Shown: positions 38,113 to 48,239 of the stretch, one piece after another | Layout: every line of letters begins with the position of its first letter | Position numbering within the stretch: the stretch's first letter is position 1 | Origin: Oceanihabitans sp. 2_MG-2023 | GTDB lineage: Bacteria > Bacteroidota > Bacteroidia > Flavobacteriales > Flavobacteriaceae | Direction: 5' to 3' | NCBI RefSeq assembly: GCF_030547245.1 | Contig: NZ_JAUOQT010000003.1 | Location: forward strand, 546,623-610,622 | Length of the DNA stretch: 64,000 bases | Program-made: the position numbers and the translations under genes | The notes under the pieces: model-generated | What the model was told of the DNA's origin: nothing | Database searches by the model: none | The model's input: only the letters and a program-made list of their open reading frames with translations

Positions 38113-38256
38113 TTATAATCTAGGACAGCGTTTACAATTCATTTTCCCATTTTTCTTATATTTTTCACAACACTTTGTTTTCTTATTTATATCGCAATAT
38201 ATAATACAAGAGGTAATAATTATAGGTGTAACTTCTGCAGTTATTTCGGTGTTCAT
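38113..38256 (-). CDS. 47-residue Cys-rich small protein
   Basis: A short reading frame from the ATG at 38256. The C-terminal half is strongly basic and has a Cys pattern: KCCEKYKK, then NCKRCPRL at the end, with further Cys at 17 and 21. The form (CC...CxxCP) suggests zinc or iron-sulfur binding. I recall similar tails in flavobacterial hypothetical proteins but cannot check. It lies between the third imelysin and ferritin, so a metal role would fit. Confidence 0.6.
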   Translation of the reverse strand: MNTEITAEVTPIIITSCIIYCDINKKTKCCEKYKKNGKMNCKRCPRL

Positions 38257-38294
38257 TATTTTAATTTATTCTAAATAAAGGCAAAACTACAAAA

Positions 38295-38320
38295 AAAAGA
38301 TTCCAATAAAGGAATCTTTT
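38295..38320. terminator. Bidirectional terminator after ferritin
   Basis: AAAAGATTCC and GGAATCTTTT form a 10-bp stem with a 6-nt loop, with A and T tails. Confidence 0.85.
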
Positions 38321-38344
38321 AACATTTAATTATCTAGTTTTTAT

Positions 38345-38848
38345 CTACTCATTAGTATTTGCGGCAGCTATGGCATTTACATCTCGATCAAAAAGATAAT
38401 GTCCAGATTTATCATTACCTATAATGTTTAGCTTATCTAATAATGTTCTTGCCAATGCTTCTTCTTCTAATTGTTCGCTAACATACCATTGCATAAAATT
38501 ATGTATGCTATATTCTTTATTCTGCAAACTTTCAAAAATCACATGATTAATTTTTTCGGTTACAAAAATTTCACTTTCTAGAAATTTTTCAAAAAGTTCT
38601 ATAATTCCGCTATACGATTCTTTCGGTTTTTCTAATGCTGGAATGGCTACATTTCCGCTTCTTTCATTAATAAATTTTACAAGCTTAAGCATGTGTACTC
38701 GTTCTTCTTCTGACTGACTATAAAAAAAATCTGCTATACCATTAAATCCATTCGCATCTGCCCAAGAAGCCATTGCTAAATATTGCATAGAAGCTTGAGC
38801 TTCATATTTTACTTGGTCATTTAGTAGTTTTTCAATAATAGTATTCAT
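38345..38848 (-). CDS. ftnA: Ferritin
   Basis: Iron-storage protein, 167 residues from the ATG at 38848 (MNTIIEKLLNDQVKYEAQAS). The ferroxidase ligands are visible: Glu16, Glu49, His52 in SEEERVH, and a downstream Glu/Gln set in FLESEIF and YVSEQLEEE. It has the bacterial non-heme ferritin (Ftn) length. The neighbouring imelysin/TonB locus makes it part of an iron block. Confidence 0.94.
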   Translation of the reverse strand: MNTIIEKLLNDQVKYEAQASMQYLAMASWADANGFNGIADFFYSQSEEERVHMLKLVKFINERSGNVAIPALEKPKESYSGIIELFEKFLESEIFVTEKINHVIFESLQNKEYSIHNFMQWYVSEQLEEEALARTLLDKLNIIGNDKSGHYLFDRDVNAIAAANTNE

Positions 38849-38943
38849 AGGTCTAATTTTAAAAAGTGTATATTGGTTTATCTGTATAAAAGTATTGCAT
38901 TTAGCACGAAGCACCAAAAGCAAATCCCCATAAAATCGTTAAA

Positions 38944-39807
38944 TTAGTGGTATTTGGTAAAGATTTTTGTCGCTTCATTATATGCACTTTCAAAAGACAT
39001 AGCATTCAAGTCATGTGCTTTTTTAGTGGTTAAATAGGAAAGCACTTTTTCGGTTGGCATATTACCAGTAAGCTCATCTTTTGCCATTGGACATCCTCCA
39101 AAACCTTGTATTGCTCCATCAAATCGCCTGCAACCTGCTTTATAAGCTGCATCTACTTTTTCGTGCCATGAATTTGGTGTTGTGTGCAAATGTGCTCCAA
39201 ATTCTATTTGTGGATATTGCGGAATTAAATTAGAAAACAAATAATTTATATTTTCAGGATTAGAAGTACCTACCGTATCGCTTAACGAAAGTATTTTCAC
39301 TCCCATTTTGCTTAAACGTTCGGTCCACTCGCCTACTATATCAACATTCCAAGGGTCTCCATACGGATTACCAAACCCCATAGAAATATACACTACAACT
39401 TGCTTGTTGTGTTTATGTGCTATAGCCAAAATATCTTGTAAAATTAAAACCGATTGTGCAATGGTTTTATGTGTATTACGCATTTGAAAGTTTTCGGAAA
39501 TAGAAAAAGGATAACCTAAGTAATCTATTTCTGGATGTTTACAAGCTGCTTCCGCGCCACGAAAATTAGCTACAATGGCTAATAATTTACTACTCGTTTT
39601 ACTTAAATCTAATTGTGCTAAAACTTCTGCTGTATCTACCATTTGCGGAATCGCCTTTGGAGAAACAAAGCTTCCGAAGTCAATAGTATCAAAACCAACT
39701 CTTAAAAGCGACTGAATATATTGCACTTTCTGCGCTGTTGGTATAAATTGCTTGATACCTTGCATCGCGTCACGAGGACATTCAATAACTTTTACCTGTT
39801 TAGACAT
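38944..39807 (-). CDS. Hydroxymethylglutaryl-CoA lyase-like enzyme
   Basis: An aldol-lyase of the HMGL family, 287 residues from the ATG at 39807. The N-terminal VIECPRDAMQG holds the catalytic Arg-Asp pair, GAHLHTT the metal His pair and GAIQGFGGCPMA the catalytic Cys239. This fits HMG-CoA lyase (leucine breakdown to acetoacetate). The family overlaps other DRE-TIM enzymes, so substrate is likely but not certain. LysE lies 16 bp upstream on the same strand. Confidence 0.88.
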   Translation of the reverse strand: MSKQVKVIECPRDAMQGIKQFIPTAQKVQYIQSLLRVGFDTIDFGSFVSPKAIPQMVDTAEVLAQLDLSKTSSKLLAIVANFRGAEAACKHPEIDYLGYPFSISENFQMRNTHKTIAQSVLILQDILAIAHKHNKQVVVYISMGFGNPYGDPWNVDIVGEWTERLSKMGVKILSLSDTVGTSNPENINYLFSNLIPQYPQIEFGAHLHTTPNSWHEKVDAAYKAGCRRFDGAIQGFGGCPMAKDELTGNMPTEKVLSYLTTKKAHDLNAMSFESAYNEATKIFTKYH

Positions 39808-39823
39808 GTGTGTAAAATTAAGA

Positions 39824-40450
39824 TTATTTTTCCGATAATAACACAAAAATTGCAATCCCTACAAATACAACTATTTGCAACCATTTTAATACTACTCCAA
39901 CATTTTTACTTTGCTTTATATAATTAGATATACCTCCTGCTAAAATGGCAATAGCAGAAAAAATAACCAGAGAAACTGCCATAAATAGAAAGCCTAAAAC
40001 ATAAAATTGTATTACAGTACTCATGCTATCGCTAAATAAGAATCCAGGAAAAAAAGCCAGAAAGAAAATCGATACTTTGGGATTTAATACATTCATGATA
40101 AAACCCTGTTTATACAATTGTAATAAACCTTTTTTTGGTACATTATCATTATTCATAATAATTTTGGCATCTCCTTTAAATACTTTATATGCCAAGTAAA
40201 ATAAATATAAAGCTCCAAAAAGTTTTATTGCAAAATACAAACTATCATTTTCTTTTAGGATAGCTGATACACCAAAAGCAACTAAAGTGGTGTGCACAAT
40301 ACAACCAGAAATTAAACCCGCAACCGTTGCTAAACCATATTGTTTACCGTTAGTTATGCTTTGCATTAAAACATAAATATTATCTGGTCCTGGAGAAAAA
40401 GCAAGAACAGAAGTTGCTAAAACAAAAGAGGAAAGTAAATCGTAATTCAA
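39824..40450 (-). CDS. LysE/RhtB-family amino acid exporter
   Basis: A 208-residue membrane protein with six hydrophobic segments. The N-terminal block FSPGPDNIYVLMQSI and the following GLISGCIVHTTLVAFGVSAIL are the family signature, and NPKVSIFFLAFFPGF lies in the middle. It exports amino acids or related compounds. It is 16 bp upstream of the HMG-CoA lyase gene, which suggests a link to leucine metabolism. Confidence 0.93.
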   Translation of the reverse strand: MNYDLLSSFVLATSVLAFSPGPDNIYVLMQSITNGKQYGLATVAGLISGCIVHTTLVAFGVSAILKENDSLYFAIKLFGALYLFYLAYKVFKGDAKIIMNNDNVPKKGLLQLYKQGFIMNVLNPKVSIFFLAFFPGFLFSDSMSTVIQFYVLGFLFMAVSLVIFSAIAILAGGISNYIKQSKNVGVVLKWLQIVVFVGIAIFVLLSEK

Positions 40451-40514
40451 GCCTTAAAATTTTAGTTAAAAGTAAGTTTTTTAAATAAATCCCGACCTAA
40501 TAATAAACTTGATT

Positions 40515-41429
40515 ATGAAAAAAATTACGCTTTTACTTCCTTTAATAGTATTTTTTCTTTGTAATCATTTATATGCACAATCTATTGCAACCTATAATAT
40601 TGTTTTTACTAGTACTTGGAATGCAGCTGAACATACTTCAATACCGCCAAATGCGCATTGGTCTAGATTAGTTGGTGTAAATCACAACAACAATGTTTCT
40701 TTTATTGAAGTCGGTACTATGGCTAGTCAAGGAGTCGAACTAATTGCAGAAAACGGAAACAATGATATATTTGAAGATATAGATGTACAAAATGCTATTA
40801 ACGCAGGAAATGCAGAACAGTATATTTATGGAACCTCCTTAAGCACAGCAACAGGAAATATAACAATAAGTGGTTTAGAATTTACGGAAGATTTCCCTAT
40901 ACTGTCCTTATTTACTATGATAGCGCCTAGTCCAGATTGGATGATGGTTATCGATGATTTAGAGTTAATGGATATCTCTGGCAATTGGAAAACCATTATA
41001 ACTATTCCTGAATTATATATATATGATGCTGGAACAGATACTGGAGGCGATTATACTTCTGTTAATGCAGATAGTAATTTACCTGTTTCCATTTTTAATA
41101 GTGCAAATCCAATTGCTCCTTTTAATGGTAATTCTATAGGTTCTTTAACCATTACACTTACTGATTTGTTAAGTGTTGCAGAAGTAAATCCTATGGAAAA
41201 AGTTACAATATTCCCAAATCCAACAAAAGGGGATTTTACTATTAGTAATGCTTCGGCATTAGAAGCTATTGAAATTTATAATGTATTAGGAAAATTAGTT
41301 AAAACGATAATTATTAAAAACAACTCTAAAATAGAATTAAACCTAAGCTATTTAAATAAGGGTATGTATTTGGTAAAGCTTAAAGATGCTATTGGTAATT
41401 CTAAAACTCAGAAACTAATTCTTCAGTAA
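40515..41429 (+). CDS. Spondin-domain protein with T9SS sorting tail
   Basis: A secreted protein of 304 residues from the ATG at 40515 (a TTG two codons earlier is possible). After a signal peptide (about 1-20, LYAQ) comes a spondin-like domain (about 25-200) with [17 protein letters not shown] and [14 protein letters not shown]. The last 75 residues are a type IX sorting domain: [23 protein letters not shown] and GMYLVKLKD. It is exported by the Por system and is probably adhesive. Confidence 0.9.
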   Translation: MKKITLLLPLIVFFLCNHLYAQSIATYNIVFTSTWNAAEHTSIPPNAHWSRLVGVNHNNNVSFIEVGTMASQGVELIAENGNNDIFEDIDVQNAINAGNAEQYIYGTSLSTATGNITISGLEFTEDFPILSLFTMIAPSPDWMMVIDDLELMDISGNWKTIITIPELYIYDAGTDTGGDYTSVNADSNLPVSIFNSANPIAPFNGNSIGSLTITLTDLLSVAEVNPMEKVTIFPNPTKGDFTISNASALEAIEIYNVLGKLVKTIIIKNNSKIELNLSYLNKGMYLVKLKDAIGNSKTQKLILQ

Positions 41430-42446
41430 AGCTTTATGGATACTTTTAATAAGTTTAGGACCTTCATAAATAAATCCAGTATACACTTGTACTAAGTCTG
41501 CTCCTGCTTCTATTTTTTCCAGCGCATCATTTGCTGTATGAATTCCACCTACTCCAATTATAGGAAAAGCTTTATTACTTTTATCTGCTAAGTATTTTAT
41601 GACTTGCGTCGATTTTTCTCTAACAGGTATTCCGCTTAAACCTCCGTTTCCAATTTCTTTTAAACGTGCTTCACTAGCTTTCAAGCCACTTCTATCTGTA
41701 GAAGTATTACTCGCAATAACGCCATCTAAATTAGTTTCAGCAATAAGCTCTATAATCTCGTCTAGTTGTCCTTCGTTTAAATCTGGAGCTATTTTAAGAA
41801 GAATAGGCTTTTGTTTTTCGAACGTAGTATTCGCTTTTTGCACCGTTTCTATTAACTCTAACAAGTACTCTTTATCATTTAATTTTGCATGACTACCAAC
41901 ATTTGGGCAGCTCACATTGAGTACAAAGTAGTCTACATAAGGATGTAAACCGTTAAAACATTCTAAATAATCTTTGGTATAATCTTCTGGTTTGGTTTGT
42001 GTGTTTTTACCAATATTTCCACCAATAATAACTTTTCCTTTATTCTTTTTAAGTTGTGTAATTGCTGTTTCAAGACCTTCGTTATTAAAACCCATTCGGT
42101 TAATAATACCTTGATCGTCTTTTAAACGGAATAATCTTTTTTTCGGATTTCCTGCTTGTCCTTTTGGAGTAACAGTTCCAATCTCTATAAACCCAAATCC
42201 AAAATTAGCAAGTTCGTTATATAGCACAGCATTTTTATCGAAACCAGCTGCTAAACCTACTGGATTTTTAAAGGTTAAACCGAAAATTTTTCGTTCTAAT
42301 TTAGCGTCTTCAATAGTATATAAACTTTTAAATAAGCTAGAGAAACCTGGTATTTTACAGGTAAAACGAATTAAAGAAAATGTAAAATAATGAATCTTCT
42401 CAGGATCGAAAAGAAAGAATATTGGCCTAAGCAGTAATTTGTACAT
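41415..42446 (-). CDS. pyrD: Dihydroorotate dehydrogenase, quinone-dependent
   Basis: Oxidises dihydroorotate to orotate in pyrimidine synthesis, class 2 (membrane-bound, quinone). From the ATG at 42446 it has 343 residues. The N-terminal amphipathic part is followed by [34 protein letters not shown] and catalytic Ser in NVSCPNVG. The FMN-binding IIGVGGI and VQVYTGFIY end the barrel. It overlaps the convergent spondin gene by 15 bp at the 3' ends. Confidence 0.96.
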   Translation of the reverse strand: MYKLLLRPIFFLFDPEKIHYFTFSLIRFTCKIPGFSSLFKSLYTIEDAKLERKIFGLTFKNPVGLAAGFDKNAVLYNELANFGFGFIEIGTVTPKGQAGNPKKRLFRLKDDQGIINRMGFNNEGLETAITQLKKNKGKVIIGGNIGKNTQTKPEDYTKDYLECFNGLHPYVDYFVLNVSCPNVGSHAKLNDKEYLLELIETVQKANTTFEKQKPILLKIAPDLNEGQLDEIIELIAETNLDGVIASNTSTDRSGLKASEARLKEIGNGGLSGIPVREKSTQVIKYLADKSNKAFPIIGVGGIHTANDALEKIEAGADLVQVYTGFIYEGPKLIKSIHKALLKN

Positions 42447-42584
42447 CAATGTGTGTTTGTGCAAAAGTAATTCTAAATAAAAAAATGCGCAATTCAAAAG
42501 CTAAAAAACTTAATAATCGTAACTTTGAAACTCTATTGTATTATTTAATTAATGCATGAAACGTAAAATTTTATTTTGATAAAC

Positions 42585-43823
42585 ATGATTTCTAAAGAAG
42601 ATATAATAAAAAGATTTGTAGGATATGTAACTGTAGACACAGAGTCGGATCCAGAAAGTACAACAACTCCAAGTACAGCTAAACAATGGGATTTAGCAAA
42701 TGCGTTAGTCGATGAGCTGAAAGCTATTGGTATGCAAAACGTAACAATAGATGACAAAGCATATATTATGGCAACTTTACCAAGTAATGTAGATTACGAT
42801 GTACCAACTATTGGATTTATTTCGCATTTTGATACAACTCCAGATTTTACAGGAAAAGATGTTAAACCACAAATTATTGATAGTTATGATGGTAAAGATA
42901 TTGTTTTAAATGAAGCGGAAAACATTGTGCTTTCTCCTGATTATTTTGAAGATTTACTACTATACATAGGACAAACCTTAATTACCACAGACGGAACAAC
43001 ATTACTTGGTGCAGATGATAAAGCTGGAATTACCGAAATTATTTCGGCAATGGAATATCTTATTCAACATCCAGAAATCAAGCATGGCACCATTAAAGTT
43101 GGTTTTACTCCAGACGAAGAAATTGGTCGTGGCGCGCATCATTTTGATGTTGAAAAATTTGGAGCAGATTGGGCTTACACTATGGATGGAAGCCAAATTG
43201 GAGAACTAGAGTACGAAAACTTTAATGCAGCTGGAGCGGTTGTAAAAGTTAAAGGAAAGATAGTGCATCCTGGTTATGCCAAAGGAAAAATGGTAAACTC
43301 TATGTATATAGCAACCGAGTTTTTAAACTCGTTACCAAGAATGGAAACTCCAGAACATACTGAAGGTTACGAAGGATTCTTTCATCTTTATTCCATCTCT
43401 GGAGAAGTAGAAGAAACCGTTTTACAATACATTATTCGCGACCATGATAAAGAACATTTTGAAGCGCGAAAAGAAATGATGCAAAAACTTACCGATGAGT
43501 TAAACTCGCAATACGAACGCGAAGTAGTTACTATCGAAATTAAAGACCAGTACTTTAATATGAAAGAAAAGGTAGAACCAGTAATGCATATTGTAGATAT
43601 TGCCGAAGAAGCAATGAAACAATTAAACATAAAACCACTTATTAAAGCTATTCGTGGTGGTACAGATGGTTCGCAACTAAGCTATATGGGATTACCTTGC
43701 CCAAATATTTTTGCTGGAGGACATAATTTTCATGGACGCTACGAGTATGTTCCTGTAGAAAGTATGATAAAAGCTACCGAAGTGATTTGTAAGATTTGTG
43801 AATTAACTGCCGAAAAAAAATAA
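42585..43823 (+). CDS. pepT: Peptidase T (tripeptidase)
   Basis: Zinc aminopeptidase that releases N-terminal residues from tripeptides. The ATG at 42585 (412 aa) is preferred over a TTG 9 bp earlier. Metal ligands are in SHFDTTPDF (His, Asp), GADDKAG (bridging Asp) and [14 protein letters not shown] (catalytic and metal Glu). The dimerisation domain lies in the middle and [11 protein letters not shown] in the C-terminal part. A perfect -7 box TAACTTTG is at 42520-42527. Confidence 0.96.
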   Translation: MISKEDIIKRFVGYVTVDTESDPESTTTPSTAKQWDLANALVDELKAIGMQNVTIDDKAYIMATLPSNVDYDVPTIGFISHFDTTPDFTGKDVKPQIIDSYDGKDIVLNEAENIVLSPDYFEDLLLYIGQTLITTDGTTLLGADDKAGITEIISAMEYLIQHPEIKHGTIKVGFTPDEEIGRGAHHFDVEKFGADWAYTMDGSQIGELEYENFNAAGAVVKVKGKIVHPGYAKGKMVNSMYIATEFLNSLPRMETPEHTEGYEGFFHLYSISGEVEETVLQYIIRDHDKEHFEARKEMMQKLTDELNSQYEREVVTIEIKDQYFNMKEKVEPVMHIVDIAEEAMKQLNIKPLIKAIRGGTDGSQLSYMGLPCPNIFAGGHNFHGRYEYVPVESMIKATEVICKICELTAEKK

Positions 43824-43869
43824 GATAAAAGCATATTATCTGCTGCTTTTTTTATTAAAATTTAACCCT

Positions 43870-43897
43870 AAAGCCAAAACAAACAAGTTTTGGCTTT
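43870..43897 (+). terminator. Terminator after pepT
   Basis: An 11-bp perfect stem (AAAGCCAAAAC with GTTTTGGCTTT), 6-nt loop, followed by a T-run. Confidence 0.9.
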
Positions 43898-43944
43898 ATA
43901 CTTTTTTTTGGTAACTTCGTTTTAGTTAAAAACGAAATAACCAT

Positions 43945-44256
43945 TTGATAACTAGCCCTACCCCAAAAATTAATCAAGTAATTAGATTCCTTTTTTATAT
44001 TTTTATATTTCTATCTTCTATTACAGGAAAAAGTCAATCTAAATATTCTGGGCATATTGGTAAAAGGCCAATTACATTTATGATGTATCATGATAATACG
44101 GGTAATTCCCGTTCCTACAATTCCTATAATAAATTTGACACGCCTATAAAGGGCAATGGTAATATTCAAAATGGTACATTATTGTTTTTAGAAAAAAACC
44201 AACGCTATGAAGATAGAAATCAAATAAACACCACTTATAAAGTGGTTAATAATTAA
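43945..44256 (+). CDS. Small secreted protein, probably truncated
   Basis: A 103-residue frame from a TTG start with a signal-like segment (about 13-30) and the mature start SKYSGHIGKRPITFMMYHDN. The ORF stops after TTYKVVNN. The next 80 bp hold only a short frame and no terminator. The sequence reads as the front part of a longer beta-rich secreted protein that was cut. The short frame at 44257-44331 could be a relic of the rest. Function unknown. Confidence 0.45.
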   Translation: MITSPTPKINQVIRFLFYIFIFLSSITGKSQSKYSGHIGKRPITFMMYHDNTGNSRSYNSYNKFDTPIKGNGNIQNGTLLFLEKNQRYEDRNQINTTYKVVNN

Positions 44257-44361
44257 ATGATTAAGATAGATAAGAAATGTTTACAGTTTAATTATAATAA
44301 GAGGGAATTTATTACCGTAAAACACAAATAAAAACTATTAATCCAGCACCTAGTTTAAAAT

Positions 44362-45444
44362 ATGAAAAACCTAATTACCATATTATGTCTATGTTTTACT
44401 CCTGTAATTTTTAGTCAAAATACAAAAATAGATATTCCAGTAATAGATGCACCTGAAGTGCAATTTATTTCCATATTTCAAAAAGAAAAAATAGATAACC
44501 CTATATTTTTAAATGGAAAAGTAAAGGAAGTTCATAAAAAAATAGCAACGCATATACATCCAAATAGAAAGGAAACTAGCGTAGAGAATTACCAATATAC
44601 TTTAAACAAAAACATGGAAGTAATTCGTTATGCCAGTGATGTGGAGTTTGATGAAATGAATATTGATTTTTTAAATTCTCAAAAAGAATTTCCTATTCAA
44701 AAGGATACTATAATAACGCAAAATAATATAAAGTATACCTTTAAAAAAGGAAAATTAATATCTAAAACATCAAGTACTTTAGATGAAGATACTACTATTG
44801 GTGTTACAGACAGTATTCATTTTAGTTATAAAAACAATAAAATAACAGAAATAATAGAATTTCAAAAAGAAGTATTAGTTGAAATAGACGAAGATACTAA
44901 TCAAGAAAATTATCTTATATCTAACGATTATTTCATGACAAGCTATAAACTAGCAGATTATGAAAACAAATTAGTAAACTCAAAATTAGCAATAGAGTAC
45001 ATTCCTGATGTTATGGTATTATTTATTTCCAAAACGGACTATATATATAATAACAACAGCCTATTAACATCTTTCAAAAAAACGAATAAAGAATATGAAA
45101 TTGTAGTTGAAGATATATCGAATTACCTAAAGAAAATTAAAAATAATAAATTACCAGATACCCCTTTTAAAACTCAAGAAAATATTGGAATATTTACCTA
45201 TGATAGTGATAATAGAGTTATAAAACTGGAGGCAATTATCGATAATCAAAAAAATCAAGTATATAAAATGGTTTATACTAATAATAAGACTTTAATAACG
45301 CGTGAATCTAATGGAGTTTCAGATATAGAATATCAATTTAATTACGATAAGAACAATAACCCAATTCAAGAAAAAAAATTCATCTATCTGGAAGGCAAAA
45401 AGTATCTAGATACACAAACTACCATAGATATAACATATTTTTAA
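44362..45444 (+). CDS. Secreted protein of unknown function
   Basis: A 360-residue protein with a signal peptide (about 1-18, IFSQ). The body alternates beta-strand-like stretches with Lys/Asp/Asn-rich turns, such as ITEIIEFQKEVLVEIDED and NKTLITRESNGVSDIEYQFN. It resembles YD-repeat or RHS-like hairpin stretches but lacks the YDxxGR consensus. No family recognised. A small coiled-coil gene follows by 12 bp. Confidence 0.6.
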   Translation: MKNLITILCLCFTPVIFSQNTKIDIPVIDAPEVQFISIFQKEKIDNPIFLNGKVKEVHKKIATHIHPNRKETSVENYQYTLNKNMEVIRYASDVEFDEMNIDFLNSQKEFPIQKDTIITQNNIKYTFKKGKLISKTSSTLDEDTTIGVTDSIHFSYKNNKITEIIEFQKEVLVEIDEDTNQENYLISNDYFMTSYKLADYENKLVNSKLAIEYIPDVMVLFISKTDYIYNNNSLLTSFKKTNKEYEIVVEDISNYLKKIKNNKLPDTPFKTQENIGIFTYDSDNRVIKLEAIIDNQKNQVYKMVYTNNKTLITRESNGVSDIEYQFNYDKNNNPIQEKKFIYLEGKKYLDTQTTIDITYF

Positions 45445-45456
45445 TAAATTAATATT

Positions 45457-45735
45457 ATGAAAAAAAAAGGAGCAATAATTGGAGGCATCCTATTAATACT
45501 AGGATTAACTGGTATTAGGATGTATAAAAAATATCAAAGAGCAGAAATAAAAGCACAGCAGCAAGAAGCGCTTCGTAAACAAGGTGAGAATATATTAAAA
45601 CAACAAAAAGAAGCAGAAATTGCTAAATATAAAGAAGAAGTAAAAAGAAGAAATGACTCTATAGCAAATGAGAAAAATGCTAAATTAAACGAAGGTCTAC
45701 AAATGTTAAAAGAAGCAAGAGAGAGCTTACAATAA
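45457..45735 (+). CDS. Small membrane-anchored coiled-coil protein
   Basis: A 92-residue protein with an N-terminal membrane segment (about 5-22) and then a charged helical coiled coil rich in Lys, Glu and Gln. It is 12 bp after the preceding gene and probably co-transcribed. Function unknown. Confidence 0.55.
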   Translation: MKKKGAIIGGILLILGLTGIRMYKKYQRAEIKAQQQEALRKQGENILKQQKEAEIAKYKEEVKRRNDSIANEKNAKLNEGLQMLKEARESLQ

Positions 45736-45834
45736 AACATAAAATCACTTAACCAAGTATAGATTTTATTTACAAAATTGCCAAGTATGTTTTTATAAAA
45801 AACACTTAAATTATTCTTATAATGAATTAGTATT

Positions 45835-47115
45835 ATGAATACAAAAATTGGATTAAAAGAAGCCATGTCAATTGGTATTGGCGGCATGGTTGGTGGAGGA
45901 ATCTTTGCTGTACTAGGTCTTGCAGTTGCTCTTGCTAAAGGAGGAACACCAATAGCTTTTCTGTTTGCTGGCGTTTTAGCATTAATAACTTCTTACAGTT
46001 ATGTACATCTTTCAAAAACCTATCCAGATAGAGGAGGCACTGTAAAATTTATAAATCAAGGTTTCGGAAAATCTATATTTAGTGGAGCAATTAGCAATCT
46101 TTTATGGGTAAGTTATATTATTATGCTTTCTCTATATGCTTCGGCATTTGGATCTTATGCCCCTAATTTATTTGAAATAACCCAAAACAAAACTATTAAC
46201 TTTCACATTTATGCAAGTCTTATTATTGTACTAGCCACTTTCATAAATTATTACAGTATTGCTGTAGTAAGTAAAATAGAATCGTATGCCGTTATTATCA
46301 AGCTTTGCATATTAATAGCCTTCATATTTATAGGCGCTTATGGATTAGTTGGAAATGAAAATCTAACACAGTTAGCGGTAAGCAATTGGGAAACACCTAT
46401 AAAGTTATTTGCTGGTGGTATGGTTATTTTTGTTGCTTATGAAGGTTTCGAATTAATAGCAAATGCTGCTCCAGATATTATTAATCCAGAGAAAAATATT
46501 CCTAAAGCATATTACTATTCGATAATCTTTGTAATTGTATTATACATTCTTATTGCATTGGTTACTGTTGGGTCCCTCCCATTCTCAAAAATAGCAACAG
46601 CACAAGATTATGTTTTAGCAGAAGCAGCTAAACCAATGCTAGGCAAAATTGGCTTTTCCATTATTACTATTGCTGCATTAATATCTACTTTTTCTGCAAT
46701 TAATGCTTCTCTTTTAGGAGGAAGTAGAGTAAATTATGAAATCGCTGAAGATGACGAACTTCCACATCATTTTCTTTCGAAATTATGGGGACAACCAATC
46801 GGGTTGTTAATAACTGCAATTGCAACTTTAGTTTTAGTAAACATTTTAGATTTAGAAAGTATATCTACAGCTGGAAGTGTTGGCTTTTTAATTATTTTCG
46901 GAATAGTAAACATTGTCGGCTATAAACAATCTAAAGAAACTGGTGGAAATAAAATTATTCCTTTTATTGGTTTTATTTTATGCATGACTGCAACGGTAGT
47001 TTTAATAAATCAGCAAATAACATCTAATACCATTGGAGTTATAATTTCAATTGCCATTATTTTGGGTTGCTTTATTGCAGAATGGATCTACAAAAAAACA
47101 GAAATAAAAAAATAA
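45835..47115 (+). CDS. APC-superfamily amino acid permease
   Basis: A 426-residue transporter with about 12 membrane segments. The start MSIGIGGMVGGGIFAVLG is the substrate-binding GxG motif of helix 1 in APC transporters and FVAYEGFELIANAAPDI lies in helix 6. It probably imports amino acids by proton coupling; the substrate cannot be read from sequence. A gene relic follows immediately. Confidence 0.92.
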   Translation: MNTKIGLKEAMSIGIGGMVGGGIFAVLGLAVALAKGGTPIAFLFAGVLALITSYSYVHLSKTYPDRGGTVKFINQGFGKSIFSGAISNLLWVSYIIMLSLYASAFGSYAPNLFEITQNKTINFHIYASLIIVLATFINYYSIAVVSKIESYAVIIKLCILIAFIFIGAYGLVGNENLTQLAVSNWETPIKLFAGGMVIFVAYEGFELIANAAPDIINPEKNIPKAYYYSIIFVIVLYILIALVTVGSLPFSKIATAQDYVLAEAAKPMLGKIGFSIITIAALISTFSAINASLLGGSRVNYEIAEDDELPHHFLSKLWGQPIGLLITAIATLVLVNILDLESISTAGSVGFLIIFGIVNIVGYKQSKETGGNKIIPFIGFILCMTATVVLINQQITSNTIGVIISIAIILGCFIAEWIYKKTEIKK

Positions 47116-47116
47116 T

Positions 47117-47233
47117 TACGAAGCTAGATTTGATATTGGTTATATGCATTATTTTAATCCAGACAATCTTTATATTATAAATGAAGTAGATCTTGCTATA
47201 AATCTACATGCTAGAATTGGTTACCGATTTTAA
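47117..47233 (+). pseudogene. 3' relic of an outer-membrane beta-barrel gene
   Basis: Frame 47117-47233, one base out of frame with the permease, encodes YEARFDIGYMHYFNPDNL and then two more strands ending ARIGYRF with a stop. The C-terminal Phe and alternating pattern are those of the last strands of an outer-membrane barrel. No start and no upstream part is present, so it is a deletion remnant left between two intact genes. Confidence 0.6.
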
Positions 47234-47255
47234 TAGTATCCAAAAACATTTTAAA

Positions 47256-47855
47256 ATGAAAAAAATATATTCAGTTGAAGAGTACATAGAAAACAATGCT
47301 CATTTTGAGGAAGCATTAACTATACTTCGTGACTTAGTTAACAATACAAACTTAGATGAAAATATTAAATGGTCTGCTCCTACGTATAGTTTAAACGGAA
47401 AAAACATTTTAAGCCTTGGTGCATTTAAAAAGCATTTTTGTATTTGGTTTTTTAATGGCGTATTTTTAAAAGATGACCAAAATCTATTAGAAAAAGCTCA
47501 AGAAAAAACCAAAGGTTTACGCCAAATGCGATTTACATCTATTGATGAAATTGACAAAAATATTGTTTTAGCTTACATAAAAGAAGCTATTGAGAATCAG
47601 AGATTAGGCAAAGAAATTAAACCCGTAAAAACAACTAAAAAAGATATTGTTATTCCTATTGAATTGAAACAAGAATTAAATGCGAATACCGCTTTAAATG
47701 ATGCTTTTAAAACACTTACTCCATCAAAACAACGTGAGTATTGTCAGCATATAGAAACTGCAAAAAGAGAAGCCACAAAACGCTCTAGGTTAGAAAAAAT
47801 AAAACCAATGATTCTTAGAGGTGCTGGTTTACATGACAAGTATAAGAACTGTTAG
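47256..47855 (+). CDS. YdeI/DUF1801-family protein
   Basis: A 199-residue cytoplasmic protein from the ATG at 47256. The N-terminal DUF1801 domain (about 1-115) has the patterns IKWSAPTYSLNGKNILSLG and FFNGVFLKD. The C-terminal YdeI-type tail has LKQELNANTALNDAF and LTPSKQREYCQHIETAKREA. The family is widespread and of unknown biochemical role. The upstream frame to 47208 belongs to the barrel relic and should not be included. Confidence 0.88.
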   Translation: MKKIYSVEEYIENNAHFEEALTILRDLVNNTNLDENIKWSAPTYSLNGKNILSLGAFKKHFCIWFFNGVFLKDDQNLLEKAQEKTKGLRQMRFTSIDEIDKNIVLAYIKEAIENQRLGKEIKPVKTTKKDIVIPIELKQELNANTALNDAFKTLTPSKQREYCQHIETAKREATKRSRLEKIKPMILRGAGLHDKYKNC

Positions 47856-47873
47856 TTGTAAGTATAAAAAATA

Positions 47874-47910
47874 AAAAAGCTTCAAAAAGAAATTTTCTTT
47901 TGAAGCTTTT
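47874..47910. terminator. Bidirectional terminator
   Basis: GCTTCAAAA-type stem of 12 or more pairs with A/T tails on both sides, between the convergent YdeI-like and yajC genes. Confidence 0.88.
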
Positions 47911-47937
47911 TATATCACTTAAAGTTTATTTAAAAAC

Positions 47938-48234
47938 TTACTTTTTTAATTCGGTTGGAGATACATTTAAGTTTTTACTCATTTCCATAGAAATTGCAGA
48001 ACGATCAAACTTTAACTTTCCAGCCATAGTTTCAATAACGCAACTGTTATCTTTTTCGTTAAGCTCTGCAATTTTACCATGCAAACCGCTTTTAGTAATT
48101 ACTTTATCTCCACGTTTTAGTTCGCTAGCAAACTTTTTTTCTTGCTTTGCTCGTTTCATTTGCGGTGCAATCATAAAGAAATACACTACAGCAAACATAG
48201 CAATAAACGGTAAAAATTGTCCTATTTCTCCCAT
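47938..48234 (-). CDS. yajC: Preprotein translocase subunit YajC
   Basis: An accessory subunit of the Sec machinery (SecDF-YajC), 98 residues. One membrane segment (about 5-25, FIAMFAVVYFFMIAPQ) is followed by the typical KRAKQEKKFASELKRGDKV and TKSGLHGKIAELNE cytoplasmic SH3-like domain. It lies 5 bp after the DUF1573 gene and is co-transcribed with it. Confidence 0.95.
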   Translation of the reverse strand: MGEIGQFLPFIAMFAVVYFFMIAPQMKRAKQEKKFASELKRGDKVITKSGLHGKIAELNEKDNSCVIETMAGKLKFDRSAISMEMSKNLNVSPTELKK

Positions 48235-48239
48235 TCTAA

